Positions 28,044-42,625 are shown, counted from the first letter of the stretch. The stretch: 64,000 nucleotides of DNA from Pithys albifrons albifrons (GCF_047495875.1 NC_092463.1:20697224-20761223), one strand, 5' to 3'. Notes: generated by a model not told the origin, from the letters alone. Numbers and translations: made by a program.

Positions 28044-28068
28044 AGTGTGTGTGTGCTTGTGTGTGTGC
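28044..28068. repeat. Interrupted (GT)n microsatellite
   Basis: Two short GT runs separated by a CTT interruption. Confidence 0.85.
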
Positions 28069-31000
28069 AGGGAAAGAGCAAGAGAACAGAAAGGTCCTTA
28101 TATCAGACTCGAGGATTTTCATTAGATTGGTCACATAGAATATATGTAGATGAGAATTTGGATGCTCTGAGGAGCTGACTTCAAATGCAGGCCAGATTAA
28201 GGTCAAAACTGGTTTGATGAACTTGTTGAAAAGATGACATTTTGCACTAACCAAGCACGGAAAATTAAGTATCACTGATAATGCTTAGCAGGCAATCCCT
28301 CTCTTCAGGACCCTGATCACATGAGTAGGACACAGGAAGAAACAACAGGGAAATTCTGTTGAAGTTTATATTCCATCTTAGAAACTTCTACGGTTTTGAC
28401 AAATAAATGAAAAAGAATGCATGTAAGAAAGGATATGGCACCCCACACTGAAAACTGAGAACAATTATAAGAAATTATGCTTTTTTTAAAGATTACCCAG
28501 GACAGGTATTTCTAAACATAGATCACCTGAAATCTAGTCTGCTGACCTGAGTCTAAGTCTACACTAGATCTTTGTTCAGTTCCTACATTAACTCTGTTTC
28601 TAAGAACTCCATGGTTACATTCAGAGAAGAGCACCCTATGTGCTCTAGCTGAGTCCAGAATTAAGGTAAGAAACTACATAACACTTCATCTTCCCCAGGT
28701 ATTTTTCTGAAAGGTCAGAAGCCACAGAAGTCAAGCCCATGAACTTGCCAAAGGTCCCTCTGGAAGGAATAATCTTCAGCTTTGAATTGGGGTCCTGCTG
28801 TTGCTCACAATGTACAAGTGAAAGGAGGATGAAGGGCTGCTGGCAAGATCTTTCCTCACTGATCATTTCACTGCTGAGACTCAGTACTCCTCTTAAAACT
28901 AAAGGTGCCAGCCTGGTCATTTGCAATGGCAAGAGAAGGGGAGAATACAATCTCCTCTCAGCCCAGACTTAAAATCTGAATTTTTCTTCATCAGGCCTGT
29001 GACCCTGTTTCATGTTCCCACAAAATACAAATCTGAAATCAGATAGCTCTGAACATTCATTCTGTTTCCCTCCAAGGTTGTCTTAGTACGAATGCATTCA
29101 TTGGTAAACTGAATAAAGACTGCAAAGTGAGGAAGAAGAGGTCCAAAGAATATCTGATGGGACAAAGTTGAGGTATTTACAGATATACAGAGCTTTGGTG
29201 AACAGAGTTTTTCCTCCCTGTCTTTGCAGGAAATTAATTTTATTTGTTTAAATAGATTTGAGAAGATTTGCAATTCATAGTTGAAGATGATTATAAAATT
29301 GATACCTGATCCTCATTTATACTGCTTTGATTTTTCTCTAACTTTAAAAAGCAAAATAATCTACACCAGTGGGAGTTAGCCTGAATTACTCAAAGAAAAA
29401 ACTTCCTAACCCAGCTCCAGCAAACTTTCACCCTACTCATGTCTAATCTGAAGTTCATGCTTGCAATATCCATTTTGTAGACACACTGCAGACAGAGTTG
29501 CTTGAGTACTGTGTGCTGGCACTTTTCCATGCTTGCATCAGAAGGAAAATAAGTCTTGCAAAAAATAACAAATAATTTGTTATTCAATACACTACAGATC
29601 AGAAAACACTAAACATGGTTGGAAATTAGTGGTGGTAGTGACAAGGATTTCAGTTGTTTTGTTCTTTAGTAAACACTAAGATTTTAATCAAATATTTAGC
29701 ATTTTCAGTCCTTGCAATATTATTCACATTTATTTGTCATCATTCTACTATTTTAACCATACAACCAAAGAACAGAAATATTACATGATCTCCTACTTAA
29801 GGAGAACAGTGACTAGCTTAAATGAATTGTTCAAAGGCAATGCATATTAAAGCATTTTTTAAGTTTATAAAAGCCAAATTAAAAACAAGAAATAACTCAC
29901 AGATAATAACCATTGTTATGTTTTCAGTTCTGGTTTTGGATACTAAATCACCATTAAAATTTTGAGGGCCTTTATGAATGTCTATGTTCTTTTAGAAATA
30001 ATTGAAAAAATCTCTAACTGCTGCAACAAAACAGAACCCAGTGGATCCAGGAAGAAGTCTCTGCACTGTGAAAACTGAAAGGGCACTTTCTTTGAATTTC
30101 CTGGAAACAGCCTTTCACCATGGTCTGAACAATCTAAATGTGGTAGTACTGCAATAATGCTGTGAAGGCATGAGTTGGGGAAGAATTCTGCAGAGGGGTA
30201 AGGTGATGAAGGTAAGAGTAAGGATTTTTTCTAGTGAATGGCTAGCTTATCCTCTTTTGAAATGGATCCTTGTGGTGTTAATGAGGTTAGTTACTGTTTT
30301 CTTACTCTCATAGAGGTGTCTCATTTCACAAATCTAAATATAGAAAACTAACCTCATGTTCTAAATCAAAGCTCAGCTGGGCACAGAATGAGTAATACTT
30401 TTTGCAAATTGACTGTATGTTTACGGGCCTCAAATTTCTGCATTTAGACTCAAGTTTCTAAGTTTTTCTGTGGGGTCACTATTCATAAACAGTAGGAAGT
30501 TATTATTCACATAGTTCAGCATCAAACATTCCAAGAGTAAGAGCAAAGCTGGAGCAAAAGAGCAGTTTATTATACATTTTTATAGTTAGAAGGCACTTCA
30601 CAATTGTAGGAGAATAAACCAAAAGAAAAAATACTTAGTGCACACTATTTGTTATCTTGCCAACTTGATTGACCCTGTCTGCCTGAAATACTAGGGAGCT
30701 TTAAAGTTTCCCCATACTACCAAATTAACTATACAAATTTATAAGAAAATAAATAAGTTATCTTTAGCATAAAGTGCTGCTTGCTAACTAGCAAGAGTTA
30801 TTTGTGCCTGTTGGCACAACTATGATAGCCCATTTCCTGTGTTACTTTATCTCTTTCCTTTATCCTCCCCATAATTAATGCAGGAATTAATTGCATCTGG
30901 TTTCCAATTTACAGTAGGAAAAGTAATAGCAACTTAGTTGCCCTCCACTATTTTCTAGTATTAGCAGCACCACATTAAAAAATGCCAACATTATGCTTGT

Positions 31001-34000
31001 CTGCATGGCACAAATCTTCTGCATGTCCTTAGATAACCAGCTGGTATTTTTAAACTGTGGTCTTGATGATGTGATTTCTGGATTACAGGGAAGCACCTTA
31101 GGGGCTACCAACAGAAGCTGTTCTTAACAGTTTGTCCCTGCATTGTGGTTTCCTTTTGGATATAACTCCATCATATATGTCTCCTGTGGCACAAAAAGGT
31201 AGGCAATGATGTGATTACTACAACTGTATCACTCCTCACTTAATTACATGAAAAAATCATCAGTGACCACAGTAAGGGTCACTATATAAAGAAAAAAGTT
31301 TCAGTGTTTTTCATACCATATAGAACAGAAAGAGCAAAATTGGGGGATTGTGTTGGATGCTTTTATGTCAACTGGACAGTTGGTAAAAGGAAAAAAAGAG
31401 TAATGAGCTGTGGAAGATTTGTGTTAAGGACCTTGACTAAGACATACTGGAACTATGTGACACAGGGAAAAATAGTATAGAGTTTAACAACAGCTTTTCA
31501 GTGCAGAAACTATGGAAGTCAAGCTCTGCAGCATGCAATCCCCTCCCCCAAACTCCATGTGTTTTTTATAACTTTCTATCTTTTTTTTATATTTCAGTTT
31601 TAGCCTGCTTCCACCCGCTTTTTAATGTTCTGGAAATAATATCTGAAGACAGTTAGTGAAGATGCTGGATAGTTTAGGAATGGCCTGCAAGACTTTTCAT
31701 TACATTTCAGTGACGCAAAACAGGGTCATATCCCGAAAATATGAACAGACGAATATGACCAGGGACAAAGATGGAAGAAATTGTTGATTCTGTACTTGAT
31801 CCTCATCAACTGCTGTGAAATGAGCATCTAAAGCTTTAACAAAGAAGGCACAGAAGTAAATCTTGGTATTGTGGTAAAACAGAGCTCTTCTTTTTAAAGT
31901 GCCGTGAATGACTAGCAGTGAGGTCAGGAGAAATGTAACACGGAAAAAATTGAAAAATCCCTTTCTAAAGCCAGCAAATACTTCTATCCTTTGTGGCTGC
32001 AGCTTTAGGTGAAAGAGTATTCTAGGCTGAGATTACACTATGAGAGGAAAAGAACAAGTCTTATCTCCAAAGCAGCTGGTAACTAGAGAAAGCTCAGTAA
32101 AATTTAGATTTCAGATGTTCCTAAGGAAAGGACTTAAATTCTCAATACAAAAGTTGGTAGAAAGGTGGATACAAAAAGCATAATAAGATCATTACCACGA
32201 ACTGTGGAAATCAACTTGTTATGTGTTCCCTTTCTTGTTTGTTTTTTTTCCCCTATTTTTTTTTCTTGATCAGTTAGGTTTTGTCTAGTCTTGGTTTTGT
32301 TTTTTACATTTCTCTTGGGCCTCAGAATGGTTTGTTTTCTTGCAACATTAGTCATTCTGAAACTAGTTTTTCCACACTAGTGGCTCATAGATGGATTTTG
32401 AAAAACTATCACTGAAGTTTACACTTCTCTTTAGATTTCAGTTACAATTAAAATCTCAACTAAAATAGATGATTGCAACTGGCACATAAAACCATAATTC
32501 TTTCTACAAATGAAGAACTGAAGAATGAAGGTTGCTTCTACATTTTTGCTCTTCTCCAGTGAAATATTATTTGGGGTCTCTGGAAACAAACCTTGTCTTA
32601 TTGTAGATTGAGATAGTAAGTATAAAATAGCAGCCTGGCATTATCTTCAATTAGCAATGTACTGTTTGGCTCTGACACTTCTCAATAGTTCAAAGTTCTG
32701 CCTCCACCTCAGCCCAAGGGCTGATAAGTGTGGGCTATGAAGGGACAGCAAAGTTAAATGCTTGAGATTAATTCAGGAAGGATGAAGAGTTTTCATTCAA
32801 GGAAGTATTCGCTGTTAGGAAAACTAGGCCTAGGAAAAGATCAGTGTGGGAAAATTCCATTTATTACATTTAGAGATGTTTATTCTCTGCCTGTTTTGAG
32901 AAGTAAGATTCCTGTGCAGAGATGACACTTTCTCACAGATGTTCTGTGAGGCCTCTGCTGAGAGAGAGAGCCCTTAAAATGACAAGGAAGAAGACAGCCT
33001 TGAAGTTATCCACATGCAAAAGGTCTTGTTATTAAAGCACCAGTAAACAGGCCTGGGGGCACTATTTATCCCACTGCATGATTTCATTCAGTGATGCTTT
33101 GCAGTGTATTCAGTTTCCTACTTCAGAATAAATTTTCCTTGATGCCCTAGCCAGTGGTTTAGTCCTCTGGGCTACCTGCATGCATAACAACTGTTACAGG
33201 CCGCATTTCCTTCTCTGGACTCCAGAAAACTCCTTAATTTTTGTGCTTGCTGATCAGAAATTTCATTTGATTTCAGCATACTCATGTGAGAGCAGATTGG
33301 TCCCCTACACATCAAAAGATCTGGTGATCAGATCCTTTCTCATTTTTGTTCTACTAGATCTTCTGCTCTCAGTCATCCTGAGTGAATTATTTGCGAAAAC
33401 ATATAAGAAAGTACAAACCTGCCATTGCTTACAGCTGGCCTTCAGGACATACCGAGCACCAGACAACTCAGCAAGTCATTTTTACTGTACACTCCTTAGC
33501 TGTACATATAAAGAAATGGGATCTGGATATTCTGCAAAAGCAAAGATCATGAGCCAAAAGGAAGTGTGAACTGGGTCGTTCTGAAGAGATTAATCACTCT
33601 TTGCTCAGTTTGCATTATGGCTCCTTTTCTACTGAAATCAGAGGAGGTTTTCCTGTGAAGGCATTAGCTAAATAAGACCTGGAGTGTTCAACTCCAAGGC
33701 TTCTTGTCTACCACCTCATCATCTCTCCTTGCCATCAGTCTACTTCAGGATCACTGAACTGACAGAAGAAATCAAATGGCTCCCCTAGCTAGCCTAGGAA
33801 AGTTATCTTAGCAGTAAAAGTTTTGCTGTTTCCTAGCCAGGCTGCAAAGGCTTTGAAACCCCAAGCTGTTGAAGAAAGGAGGGTGTTTCCCTAATAAGTA
33901 TCAGATGACATAGGAGAAGGGCAAGCAGCTGACTCAAAACACCTTGGGATTCCCTCAACTGTTAAAACCATTTGAGAGAGGTGAGGGGAGTACTGCTGAA

Positions 34001-37000
34001 AGGACTGGCCACAAGCTCTCCTATTTTGAAATGGACATGCAGTCACTTTTCCTAAGAGAAAGAATGTGAGTCCAGCTACGACTTTGCCATTGCAGCAATA
34101 AGGAAATGGCAGACATGGATAGCAAGTATTATAACATAAACAGAATACAAAATCAGGGAGGGCTTCAGAGACTCCATGGGTGACTAGGTGAGGTTTAGAG
34201 TCTCACAGCATTTGTTTTACTGTCACATTTGAAGGATTTTTAAGTATCAATTGATTGCAGAGATGGCCCAGCCAGCCAATTAAAGTTATGATTCATTGCC
34301 ACAGAGCTTATCATCACGAGTCTGTAGTATCATTCAGTGAATGCCTCCAAACTAAGAGGATACACTGATTGACCATAATTAGCACTGCACCATAAATTCA
34401 TATAGGGCTTTAAAAACATTAAGAAACAGTATGTCCCCTCCCCAGAGAGCAACAGCCTCTAACTAAATCATTTTCTCAGACACAGCACAAGCATGTTTAA
34501 TTTAGCTTTTAACCAACAAGGACATGATAATTACTTTTTTCTGACTAGCAGTGACCCATGTCTCTGTGAGAAAATGCAGTTTTGAGGATACAGCTAGAAG
34601 GAAGATGCAAGCGTGGAAACTGTAGAATGCATTGCAGTTGCTAAAGAGAGAGCAAGCCTCAGTGTCACCTACAGAGGAAACTTTTAGCTGTACTAGGTTA
34701 TTTGCTATGGGACATGAAAATCAGTGGCTTCAAAGACAGAACATGTTGGCCATCTCTCAGTTTGAGGCTTATATTATATGAAAAAATAGTCAAATATGGT
34801 CTGTTCAAGGTAAGCAAGGAAAGCAAAAATATTCAGTCTTTTATCAATCTCTTACTCTTACTAATATTTTTTTCTAGCTTTATGCTACCATACAACAGCC
34901 ATACTAAGTAAGATGGTAGTTTGCCTCTCCCTTTTATTTTGCAGTCCCATATGGCTTCCTGGTGAAATTGGTTTTATCCCAAACACTGTTCTTACAACTG
35001 CTGATACTGTCACTCATTAATTTACACATCACTGCTTGGCTGAATTCCAAGACAACCTCAAGTTTTACCTCACCTGTTGCATGACAACTAGGTCACATTA
35101 AATTTTTCTACAGGAAAAAATAGAACTAATCCTTGTTCCAATTTAGAGCTGTGGAATTCCAAGAGGAAAGCTGGGAAGAACTGGGTAAAGGAGATAGTCT
35201 TCACTTGTAAAGATGTTTCTGTGTTCCTCATTCCCTGCTTTCCTTCAAAGGTGGTTTAATTCTAGTTTAGCAAGTAGGCTTTTATAGTTTAGAGTTGGAA
35301 GGTTAGGACCAGTTCTGTTATGCTTGAGCCTCCTGGGTACCAGAGGTAGTGTTTCGAGAAAACAAGATACAAAGAGAGAGACCCATGGTTTATTTGCTCT
35401 CTGTCTTGCTTCTTTTTTATGGGTTTAGCAGGAGATTCCTCACCTTGCTACTACTGTACTTAGGAGCTGAGGAAGACACGCCTTTCATCTGCAATTAAGG
35501 ACAAGCAATCAACACCAGAAAGCTTGTGGAAACTGAAATTTGGCTGGAATAAAATGAATCTCTGTCAACATAACCAGAGGCTCAACAGTTTTCTGATTAT
35601 TAATGTGCCTCAGAAATCTGCTGGGGCTGATTACACAAAACCAATGAAACACCAGTGTTCTACTCAGTTTTCAGTTTCTTGGAAGACTAAACATCCTTTG
35701 CCTCTGGAGCCATCCAGCCTTCAGCTTTCAGTGAAAGCAAAACAAATGTAATGTGCATGCAACCATAACCACATGGCAAGATTACGCCTCTGCAAACTAT
35801 CCCATCAGATACTAAGATATCACAAACCCTCATGTTTGCTGAAGGCAGAAAAACTACATTTTGCAAGCATTTAATAAATGCTGAGGTTATTGGAGTGTGA
35901 GAATTTTTCCTGCTAGGAGTTTTTCATTAAATCATGTTGACAATTTTTTTTATTATTTCCTGATTAAAGAAAAAAGTTTTCTAGCCTCTTCAACTCAATG
36001 TGGATGCCTTATGCTCTGTTCTTCACAACTCAAAAGTCCAGGCTCTAGGCCTTTCTTCTCTAAGCACAGAAAAAATATCCCAGAGCATATTTTAGAGATC
36101 TCTCAAGGTTTTCGCTTTGCTAGGTTATTCTAACTTTATTTGACAACAGGGCTTCATTGGTAGGAGACTGTCACTCAGTTTTCCCTTACTGCAGTTTTAG
36201 AGCTTGCTTAATCCCACAGATTCTGTGCCCTACAAAGCCAATTGATTTCTGAGCACTTCTTATACTGAGTCCCTAAGAGTATTTAGCCCTTTGTGGTTTG
36301 AAGTCCTTCTGGCTGAAGACCATGTACTTTCACTAAATCAGTTCAGAAGGGTGTTTTGTCAGCATGGTCAGTAATCTCAGTTCTATATGTCTCTATTATC
36401 TGCTAAACTCTTGGGGCAAGGACAATCTGCTCATGTTTGCCTTTGCCCATACTGGGCAAAGCAATAGAGGACCCAGCATAAAATGTCACTAAATTCTCAT
36501 GCATTTTCACATGTATGCATTCTAGGAATAAATGCCTCTGATATAATGGTCAGAGCCACTGGGCAATCTTATCTCCTGGGATGAGAAAGAACAAGAAATG
36601 TAAAGCACCAGTACAGAAGTGAATGCAGAGGATTCGTAGGGGCTGGCAAATGCCCCACCAGAAGTATATATACAGCCAAAACTGATATCTTACCTGATTT
36701 AATACTTTTTTTTCAATTGCAGTGATCATTAAGCAGTGAATGAATTAATAAAAATCAATGTCATATGTGGAAATGGTCTACCAACCAGGAAAAAATGAAC
36801 TGCATTCTTCAGCCACTTCATTTCCAAGGAGTACTTGAAACCCACTGTGTTCAGACAAAAGGAACATTGTTGCAGTAGAGATGTATTGAAAATGTACTGC
36901 GCAAAAGAGGCAATTCTTACCTATTAATCCAAAAGAGATCAGCCTTCAGTTAGGACAGATTTAAAAACTGTGTAGAACAACTTAGCAGTCCTCCATCTGT

Positions 37001-40000
37001 TCTGTAGAGGTCAGTTGCTTGTTGGTTTGGTTTTTTTTAACAACTTTATTTAGCCCTGTAATTTATCTTCTATTTATAGGGATCACAGTGAGAGGAGATG
37101 GTTTAGAGAAGGTCCAAATGATCACAAAGCTAAGTGTTTACCATGAAATAATTTAGGTTAATTTTCTCAGTCAGATTTCCATCTCAAATGACCAATCCAA
37201 GAGGGAGACATACATTTGTCAAGCTGAATTATCTTACTGGTATAAAAACATACAAAATAAAAATAAAATCCACTAAGTACCTCGAAAATTATTTTACATA
37301 TTTTTATTCCTCCCCCTCCCCTGCCCCCAAGAACTATTCCATATTAAAAAAGACTGAAAAAAAATGTGTGTTTTTCAGATAAAGTTCAGCTTTTGAAAGT
37401 CCAGTGTCCCAAAAGGCTGTTTATTGGTGCAGCAGCACTTTGGATTGAAGGGGAAAAAATAATCTCTAAGTAGATTTTCTTAGATGTCAAATAGCAGCCA
37501 TTTTTAAAATTTGGAACTATGAAAAACTTCACTGATTGAACCGGTTTCCTGATTCAGGAGATTTCTGATTTCTATTAGACCAAATCCTTGTCTGTTATAA
37601 ATTAATGTAGCTCATGTTCAGATGGAGCTGGATGAACAGTGACCACTGGAAGAATTCACTGGACCACATTGTAAAGATGAGGAATCTCATGGCAAATAAT
37701 CTGATCCACAGATGTGTTGCTTACAGTAAAACCAAGGAAAGAGGCACAATTTTTTATCAACACCCCGTACACTTCTCATATTTTACTAAGTGATTGGAGA
37801 GCAATTAAAATCTAAATTAGATTATCAATCAAATGAGGCTGTACTAAATACTGTTTCTGCAGCCATGTACCAGCAAAATTTAGTTTGTTTGCAAGTCTGT
37901 GCCTTTACTTTAGCTATGCAATGCAGATTGAAGGCTGTGCAGCAAACATTTTCCATACAGTTTCTTTACTTTACTGCTATTCTGGATTATTCAGGGGGAA
38001 GGAAAAAATAAAAAAAAATTAGTATTCATCAAAATATAGCATGCTTTTAAGACTCTCACTTGAAAAATTAAGTGCTTCTGAAGCCTACAGCTACACTGAT
38101 GCTTCATGAGTTCAATGCTAACACAAAAGCCCTCAATCACAGATTTCAGTGCAGTTCAAGAGGCACTTTGCAGGGACTGAATCACACATTCCTGAGGGGT
38201 TGCAGAGGAAAGGCTGAGTGAGTCTCGACCTGTCGTATCAGAGAAAGCGCGCTGACTGCAGAAGATAAAAGATAAGTTATTGAAAGCAATGTGTTGAAGC
38301 AAACAGCCTCACTTGGCCTGCTCTTAAAGCCCAGTTTGTTTGCAAAATATTAGGAGGAAATATTTTTTGAGTTACATGGAACAGATGGGGAGAAAACAGG
38401 ACCTTAGAATAGCAAGTTGACTCTACATTCCTAGAAAATTGTCTGGGTGAAGGGTGAGTTTTCCCTGGGGGTTTATATATCCTTATAACCTACTTTCCCA
38501 AAATACCAGTACAGTTTTCTTTCTCTCTTTGATAATTTTCTATTCCCTTTTTCCTCTCCTCCTCAGCTTTATTCTGAAAATTTACCTCCAACAGATTTTC
38601 ATTTTTTTTAAAAATGAGTAATTGAAAGTTCATGACTTTCTTTCTACGAAAGCTTTCTTCTCACATTTTAATAAGCATGACTGTGCATCCCTTTTGAGGA
38701 GGGAGAAATGTGAAAGGGAAGAAAGCAAAAAACCCTGTGATGAGATTAAAATAACACAAGGAAATATATTTCATTCAAAAGCCTGGATCCGCTTTAGTGG
38801 AAGTCCTTCCATGTACACCTTCCACACTGCATTTAGAGTGGGCATAAACTACAGAATTGCTACCTGATTAAAAAGGAAGTGTGATTTATTTGTATGTGAA
38901 TGGTGAAGTAGTGGGGACAAATCACATTTGGATTAATTTAGACAGTGCTATTATCACTCTCCTGAATGAGGGTTCCACTAATCTTACATCACAAGGGAAT
39001 ATGTCATAATACTTCTGCTAGGGGAAAACAAAAACTTTACTGGGAAAAAGTAGTTACTAAACTACGGGGATTTGATACAGACCTGTGGAAAGACCCAAGG
39101 TAGGGTGCTAGGAGAAAATACAGGCATTGTTGGATATCAACCTTGTTTCAAGGAGTTAGTTTAATAGTTATCTATGTTTCATGGAGACAGAGGCAAGCCC
39201 ATCAAAGTAATAACTGCTTTGAATGCCAAGGTAGTGGTTATGAATAAATCACTTCCTGAGACAGAGAAATTCTGAGGACTCCTTTTGAAAATATATATTG
39301 TTTATCCTTCTGCAAAAGCATGATTTTCTTAGAAAAAAGTATCAGTACATAATAACAAAAGATGAAGTTAATGTGTTTTTTTATTGTAAAAGGTCTGACC
39401 TTACACCTTTACTCATACCAAATCTGAGCTGTACCTGCTGCCTTGCACTAACACACTGCTGTACTTTGTTTACTTGGACAAAGACTGCCATGAAGACTTA
39501 GACTCCTCTCTGGGTTTATGCCTCTTTTCTCTTTTTTATTAAACATGTATCGGACAAATTAAAATATCAAAGCTATAAGTTAAATTCAGGCACACATATA
39601 TGAAGCAAGCAGTTGCAAACTTCCTAAAGTCTTGGGACCAATCTCTTGATTATTTAGATTCATACCATCTCTACACTACATTTTCCAGGAAAGATTGTCT
39701 CTTTGAATATCAAACTGTTTGGAGCATGAATCCTTTTAAGGAAGGTGTTTATAAAGTACTTTGTACTTATACTGCATGTTATGAATGCTCATGTTATTGA
39801 CAAAGTGCAGTCTATGAAGTCCATCAGAAGTAATAGATGAAGTTGATTTTACCACTTTTCCTTTCTTTAGCTCATTGATTTCAGCCATCTTACATCTTAC
39901 TTGTTACTTCTGCATTAGTGCCTCTAATGCTGACTCAGTTCCTCACAGCTAGTTTCAACTTTTCTTGCTGCCAGCTAGGCAAACCAAATTCAGTAACAAA

Positions 40001-41750
40001 TGTGAAATCAATTGCAGTTAAGGACACTTTAGTAAGGGTGAACAACCAGAGCAGGAGTGCAGTAGCATCAAGTATGCAAAGAGAAGTACATGCAGGAAGC
40101 AACAGCTGGGTTTTGTTTACTCCAATATAAAACAGAAGCCTCTAGGTGACTGGATATTTCATAAAAGCAAAATCTGAATCAGTCCCTTCATCTCAGGGAG
40201 GCAGGTGTAAAAGATGCTGGTGACTGATGGAATAGTTACCACGCTTTCAGTTATGATAAAGGTAATGAATTTTTTGTCATTCTTCACGGACTATCTTAAT
40301 ATCATTCTCCATCATGTCAAAATAAGAGACCTGCTTTTCCACGTAGTACCCAAATGGCCTCAATGCTTTGGTAATGAAGTAATATGGACCTGTGCCACTC
40401 TTCTGTTAGCCTGTGAAAAGCTGGCTCCGGAGCACATGTGAGTTCTTGTGGTAGACCTTTAGAATGCTGTTAATAAGTGCAGCAGGAAGCCCCGAATGGC
40501 ATGTACTGTCAACACAGATACTTTAGTAACCACCAAGAGGTTTTACACTCCCCTCCCTAGATGGATTTCATGTGGACTGACAGGAAGAAATCACCTCTTT
40601 AACCTTCTCTGACAGCCTAAATAGAAAGGAGGGATAAAATATTTATGAAAAGGGGGGATAAAAGGAGAAGAAAACAATAATATCAAGTAATAATAATCCT
40701 AATGAAACAGCCAAAGGAAGATAATTCAGGGAAGGCAGAGATAATGGCATGTACCTTATTATGTTAGTTGCCTCCTGGTCTGGTTTATCCACATGAATGT
40801 ACAGTGTCGGAGACTGAAAGAAAAATGTTGAGTACAGTCAAGCTCTGTTTCACAGGGTATTAAACAGGACCAAAAGTCTGGGTCAGCAATACTGCCTCTG
40901 AAGCTCTCTCCAGCCCACACCTGCACCTTTTAGAAAGGAGACACCCTTTGTCAATTTGCCAGATAACAAAATATCAGTTACATGTTTGAAAATGTTCCAG
41001 TTGTTAAAGCTGCTTTGGGGAATACTGTGTACAGAAATTTGTAGCACAGTGACAATGTAATGTAATCCTTCAGTTTATAGAAGAATCTTGGATGAAAGTT
41101 ATTTCAAAATCCCAGTTGGAAGGTAAATTTATGATAAATGTAGCATGGTAAATCTTTCCTTTCTCAGTCAGTAAGTTGGTGTTGACATCAGTGTCAGATT
41201 GAAAATAACAAGTGCAATGAGTGATTATGTGTCCTGCATGTGTTATGCGAGTTAATTTAAATTTATTCATTCACAAAAAAATTGTACAGATTAATACACT
41301 AGTTTTTTTATAAATTGACTACATAACTCTTTAGGCCTTTAGTTTATACACAGTCTATTTATAAATAATTGCTCCTTAGATTCTGACATGAAATTACAAA
41401 AGGAACTCTGCCTTTTTGGAAAGGCTTGAAACTTGACATTGAGATGTGGGTAGAGATGCTGACATGATTGCAGTACAGATTTTGCCAGGAAACCTACTAC
41501 AAAGGAATTTGAAAAGGTCAGTGAAGTCCCTAGTTCAAAATGCATTTGTGAAGAACTTTGTGGCAAAAGCTCTCAAATTTCATGCATGGTAAGCATGTCA
41601 TGGTCAGCTTACAAATTCCCTGATATCGCTCCAATTTGCAGGGAGAAGTGCCCCTCCCTGTTTAGAGTACAAGTGAGCCTGTTTCAGGATGTTATGCTCT
41701 GATCCACTTGATGTGTTTCAGGCAAAATTGATTTACTCTAAAAGGTGCAC

Positions 41751-42625
41751 TGAAGAAACAACAAAATTCTCTGGACATTCAATAAAACACTTTTACTTAT
41801 AAATTTTAGAACATTAAGGAAGAATAAGGCACTTGGAAAATTTTAAAACAACATCCAGACAAAGTAAGGCACTTCACAAACTTTAACTGGGCAAACTTAA
41901 ACTTAGCCAATTTAACTTATCCAGACAACAAGGCACTTACTAAGGCATTGACTGGAATTTTTCAGTCTGGTTTATAATATATTTTGAGACGAAGTTAGGA
42001 GACGAAAGAGAGAAAAAGAGAAAGAAAGGATAAGAGTAGAAACATATATAGTCACCTAGAATCCAGTGATGAGACCTGAGCATTGCAATTTTGTTATCTA
42101 TTGAGCGATGATCTCGATTTTATCTGTTGGGGCTGGGGGAAGCCCACGAAACACAAAGTTCAAAGGGTTAATATATGCTCAGGCTCTGTGGGAACGCCCA
42201 GGTAAACCCCCTAGGGCAAGGGGGTATGATCTAACACAGTCGATCACAGGACACTTCAGAGGTCTTTGATGGTTTATGACCCCTTCTAAGACATGTCAGC
42301 TGTTTCTCATGTCAGCATAGTAATACCGGTTCTGCCCCATCAAAAGGGCTGAACACCTTCAGACCTATGTGTGAATGGCCCAGTATCTCCCCCAGGGGAG
42401 TTTTCACACCTTAGGCAATTGTGTAAGGGAGGACATGGGCATGATAAAAAGTACTATCCCACTTCGCAGGATCTGCTTCTTATTGGCCTCTTCCCCGATC
42501 TGTCTCAAAATCCGGTTTGTAGCCTCCAGTGGTGGATGTGCAAAGTACCCAGTGCTTTTGAAAATGGACAATTGTTTTGAGTCATTAACCATTAACATTC
42601 CAGTCTCTCACACAGGGGTGAGCAG
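41751..42625 (-). mobile_element. Probable LTR-derived insertion (endogenous retrovirus-like), boundaries uncertain
   Basis: The block keeps many CpG dinucleotides in an otherwise CpG-poor window, is locally GC-richer, and has an abrupt composition change inside it, all expected of a fairly recent insertion. On the plus strand it can be delimited by TGAAGAAAC (41751) and a terminal CA near 42408, 42612 or 42624, consistent with a TG...CA LTR in either orientation. Minus-strand orientation is favoured by a TATATTAA core near 42170 and a T-rich part resembling R/U5 toward 41751. The motif AAGGCACTT recurs three times (41826, 41866, 41930). Two GC hairpins lie at about 42206-42228 and 42387-42400. 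No target-site duplication was found and no retroviral gene is recognisable; the 64-codon minus frame at 42404-42598 was not identified. It could instead be another kind of interspersed repeat. Confidence 0.4.

Larger units (their letters stand above)
20001..41750. other. Noncoding AT-rich stretch, no gene seen
   Basis: About 22 kb without a supportable gene or recognisable transposon. It contains short simple repeats (listed separately) and several stretches with a mixed, non-repetitive composition that could be conserved noncoding DNA (about 26860-27060, 34240-34540 and 38215-38340; see findings). Open frames such as 33180-33569 (129 codons) show no recognisable domain and no exon-like context that I could defend. 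Confidence 0.65.

Noticed and set aside
33180..33569. 129-codon plus-strand frame with a leucine-rich stretch
   Set aside because: No domain recognised and no supporting gene structure; treated as chance.
36441..36461. Perfect 9-bp stem, 3-base loop hairpin (CTTTGCCCA...TGGGCAAAG)
   Set aside because: Too short for a microRNA precursor, no T-tract or other RNA-gene signal, and expected by chance in 64 kb.
42404..42598. Possible envelope or other retroviral coding remnant (64-codon minus frame)
   Set aside because: No recognisable retroviral motif and no clear purine tract placed between it and a defined LTR start.
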